Below, in pieces: positions 5,627-6,453 of a stretch of 6,453 nucleotides of DNA (positions within the stretch are counted from its first letter, which is position 1; the number at the start of each line of letters is the position of its first letter). The stretch lies in assembly GCA_003133265.1 (NCBI GenBank), contig PKWQ01000341.1:865-7317 (forward strand), in the 5' to 3' direction. The position numbers and the translations under genes are program-made. The notes beneath the pieces were generated by a model. It searched no databases and was not told where the DNA came from. It worked only from the letters and a program-made list of their open reading frames with translations. This DNA is from Acetobacteraceae bacterium (GTDB taxonomy: Bacteria > Pseudomonadota > Alphaproteobacteria > Acetobacterales > Acetobacteraceae).

Positions 5627-6453
5627 TCGTGCGATCGCGCGCCCCTTTGCGCCTCGGCCTGGCCGGCGGCGGCACCGACGTTTCGCCGTATTGCGACCAG
5701 TTCGGCGGGGCGGTGCTCAATGCCACCATCGACATGTACGCCTATACCATCATCGAACCGACCGATGACGGGCGCGTGGTGTTCAAGGCCTCCGACATCG
5801 ATGGCGTGTTCGAGGCCCCGGCGGACGCGGAGATGGAGATCGCCTACCCGCTGATCCTGCACCGCGCCGTGTATCGCCGCGTCGTGCGGCAGTTCAACGG
5901 TGGCAAGCCGCTGGCATGCCGCATCACCACCTTCTGCGACGCCCCGCCCGGCTCCGGCCTCGGCACGTCCTCGACGATGGTGGTTTCGCTGCTCAAGGCA
6001 TTCGTGGAATGGCTGAACCTGCCGCTTGGCGAGTACGAGATCGCCCGCCTTGCCTTCGAGATCGAGCGGATCGACGCTGGCCTCGGCGGCGGGCGGCAGG
6101 ACCAGTATGCCGCGACCTTCGGCGGCGTGAACTTCATGGAGTTCCTGCCGGGCGACCGGGTGATCGTGAACCCGCTGAGGGTCAAGAACTGGATCCTCTC
6201 GGAGATGGAAACCTCTCTCGTGCTGTTCAACAGCGGCGTCTCGCGTTCCTCGGCCAGCATCATCAAGATGCAGACCGACAACCTCACCGAGAACAAGGGC
6301 ACCACGCTGGACGCGATGCACGAGATGAAGGAAGACACCATCGGCATGAAGGAAAGCCTGCTGAAGGGGGATTTCACCGGCTTCGGCGGCTTCATGCGCA
6401 AGTCCTGGGCCGCGAAGAAGCGGCTGGCGGATGCCATCAGCACCGACCATATC
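5623..6453 (+). CDS. hddA: GHMP kinase, D-glycero-D-manno-heptose 7-phosphate kinase type (HddA), 3' end cut by window edge
   Basis: From ATG at 5623 there are 277 codons to the right edge with no stop; the family is about 340 residues, so roughly 60-70 are missing, including the C-terminal GHMP motif. The N-terminus RAPLRLGLAGGGTDVSPYCDQFGGAVLNATIDMYAY (6-41, read as two blocks) is typical of HddA. The ATP phosphate loop of the GHMP family is DAPPGSGLGTSST (106-118). EIERIDAGLGGGRQDQYAATFGG (146-168) holds the conserved acidic and GGRQDQ residues. HddA phosphorylates D-glycero-alpha-D-manno-heptose 7-phosphate to the 1,7-bisphosphate, on the way to GDP-heptose for S-layer, capsule or LPS sugars. 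Related sugar kinases share these motifs, so the exact substrate is probable, not proven. No in-frame start lies between the upstream stop (5575-5577) and this ATG. The ribosome site is weak and falls inside a 15-bp tandem repeat. Partner heptose genes would be expected to the right. Confidence 0.88.
   Translation, partial: MIVRSRAPLRLGLAGGGTDVSPYCDQFGGAVLNATIDMYAYTIIEPTDDGRVVFKASDIDGVFEAPADAEMEIAYPLILHRAVYRRVVRQFNGGKPLACRITTFCDAPPGSGLGTSSTMVVSLLKAFVEWLNLPLGEYEIARLAFEIERIDAGLGGGRQDQYAATFGGVNFMEFLPGDRVIVNPLRVKNWILSEMETSLVLFNSGVSRSSASIIKMQTDNLTENKGTTLDAMHEMKEDTIGMKESLLKGDFTGFGGFMRKSWAAKKRLADAISTDHI

Noticed and set aside
5491..6450. Long minus-strand open frame (319 codons) opposite hddA
   Set aside because: It is antisense to a clear GHMP kinase, its product is rich in His, Arg and Gly with no motif, and such mirror frames are common in GC-rich genes.

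Overview
This is a GC-rich bacterial chromosome segment with compact genes and GC-rich third codon positions. The three-gene transhydrogenase layout (split alpha subunit, as in Rhodospirillum rubrum) and the character of the proteins suggest an alphaproteobacterium, perhaps Rhodospirillales/Acetobacteraceae. That placement is inference. There is no RNA gene, insertion sequence, phage gene or CRISPR array that I can see.

Layout. Everything from 1 to 5461 is read on the minus strand; only the last gene is on the plus strand. In minus-strand order: (a) 5461-4520, a luciferase-like (LLM, F420/FMN type) oxidoreductase; (b) 4239-3889, a small, probably exported Pro/Gln-rich protein whose centre is five tandem 15-bp repeats; (c) 3777-3070, a YkgJ-type CxxCxxCC cysteine-cluster protein; (d) a gap of about 395 bp holding a candidate promoter and a leader hairpin; (e) 2674 to the left edge, the operon pntAA-pntAB-pntB for proton-translocating NAD(P) transhydrogenase, with pntB cut by the window edge. 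Divergent from the LLM gene, a GHMP kinase of the HddA type (heptose 7-phosphate kinase) starts at 5623 and runs off the right edge.

How the genes relate. The pnt genes form one enzyme: PntAA binds NAD(H) in the cytoplasm, PntAB and the first part of PntB form the membrane proton channel, and the end of PntB binds NADP(H). They convert proton motive force and NADH into NADPH. The other genes share no obvious pathway with pnt or with each other. The hddA gene probably opens a GDP/ADP-heptose or surface-glycan cluster lying to the right of the window.

Most of the window is ordinary housekeeping sequence. Points worth a second look are the 15-bp tandem duplication directly in front of hddA, which creates a ten-codon frame overlapping the hddA start as ATGA; the in-frame 15-bp minisatellite of the small exported protein; a diverged 32-bp direct repeat with T-runs; and the hairpins in two leaders. 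I found no convincing new multi-gene system.
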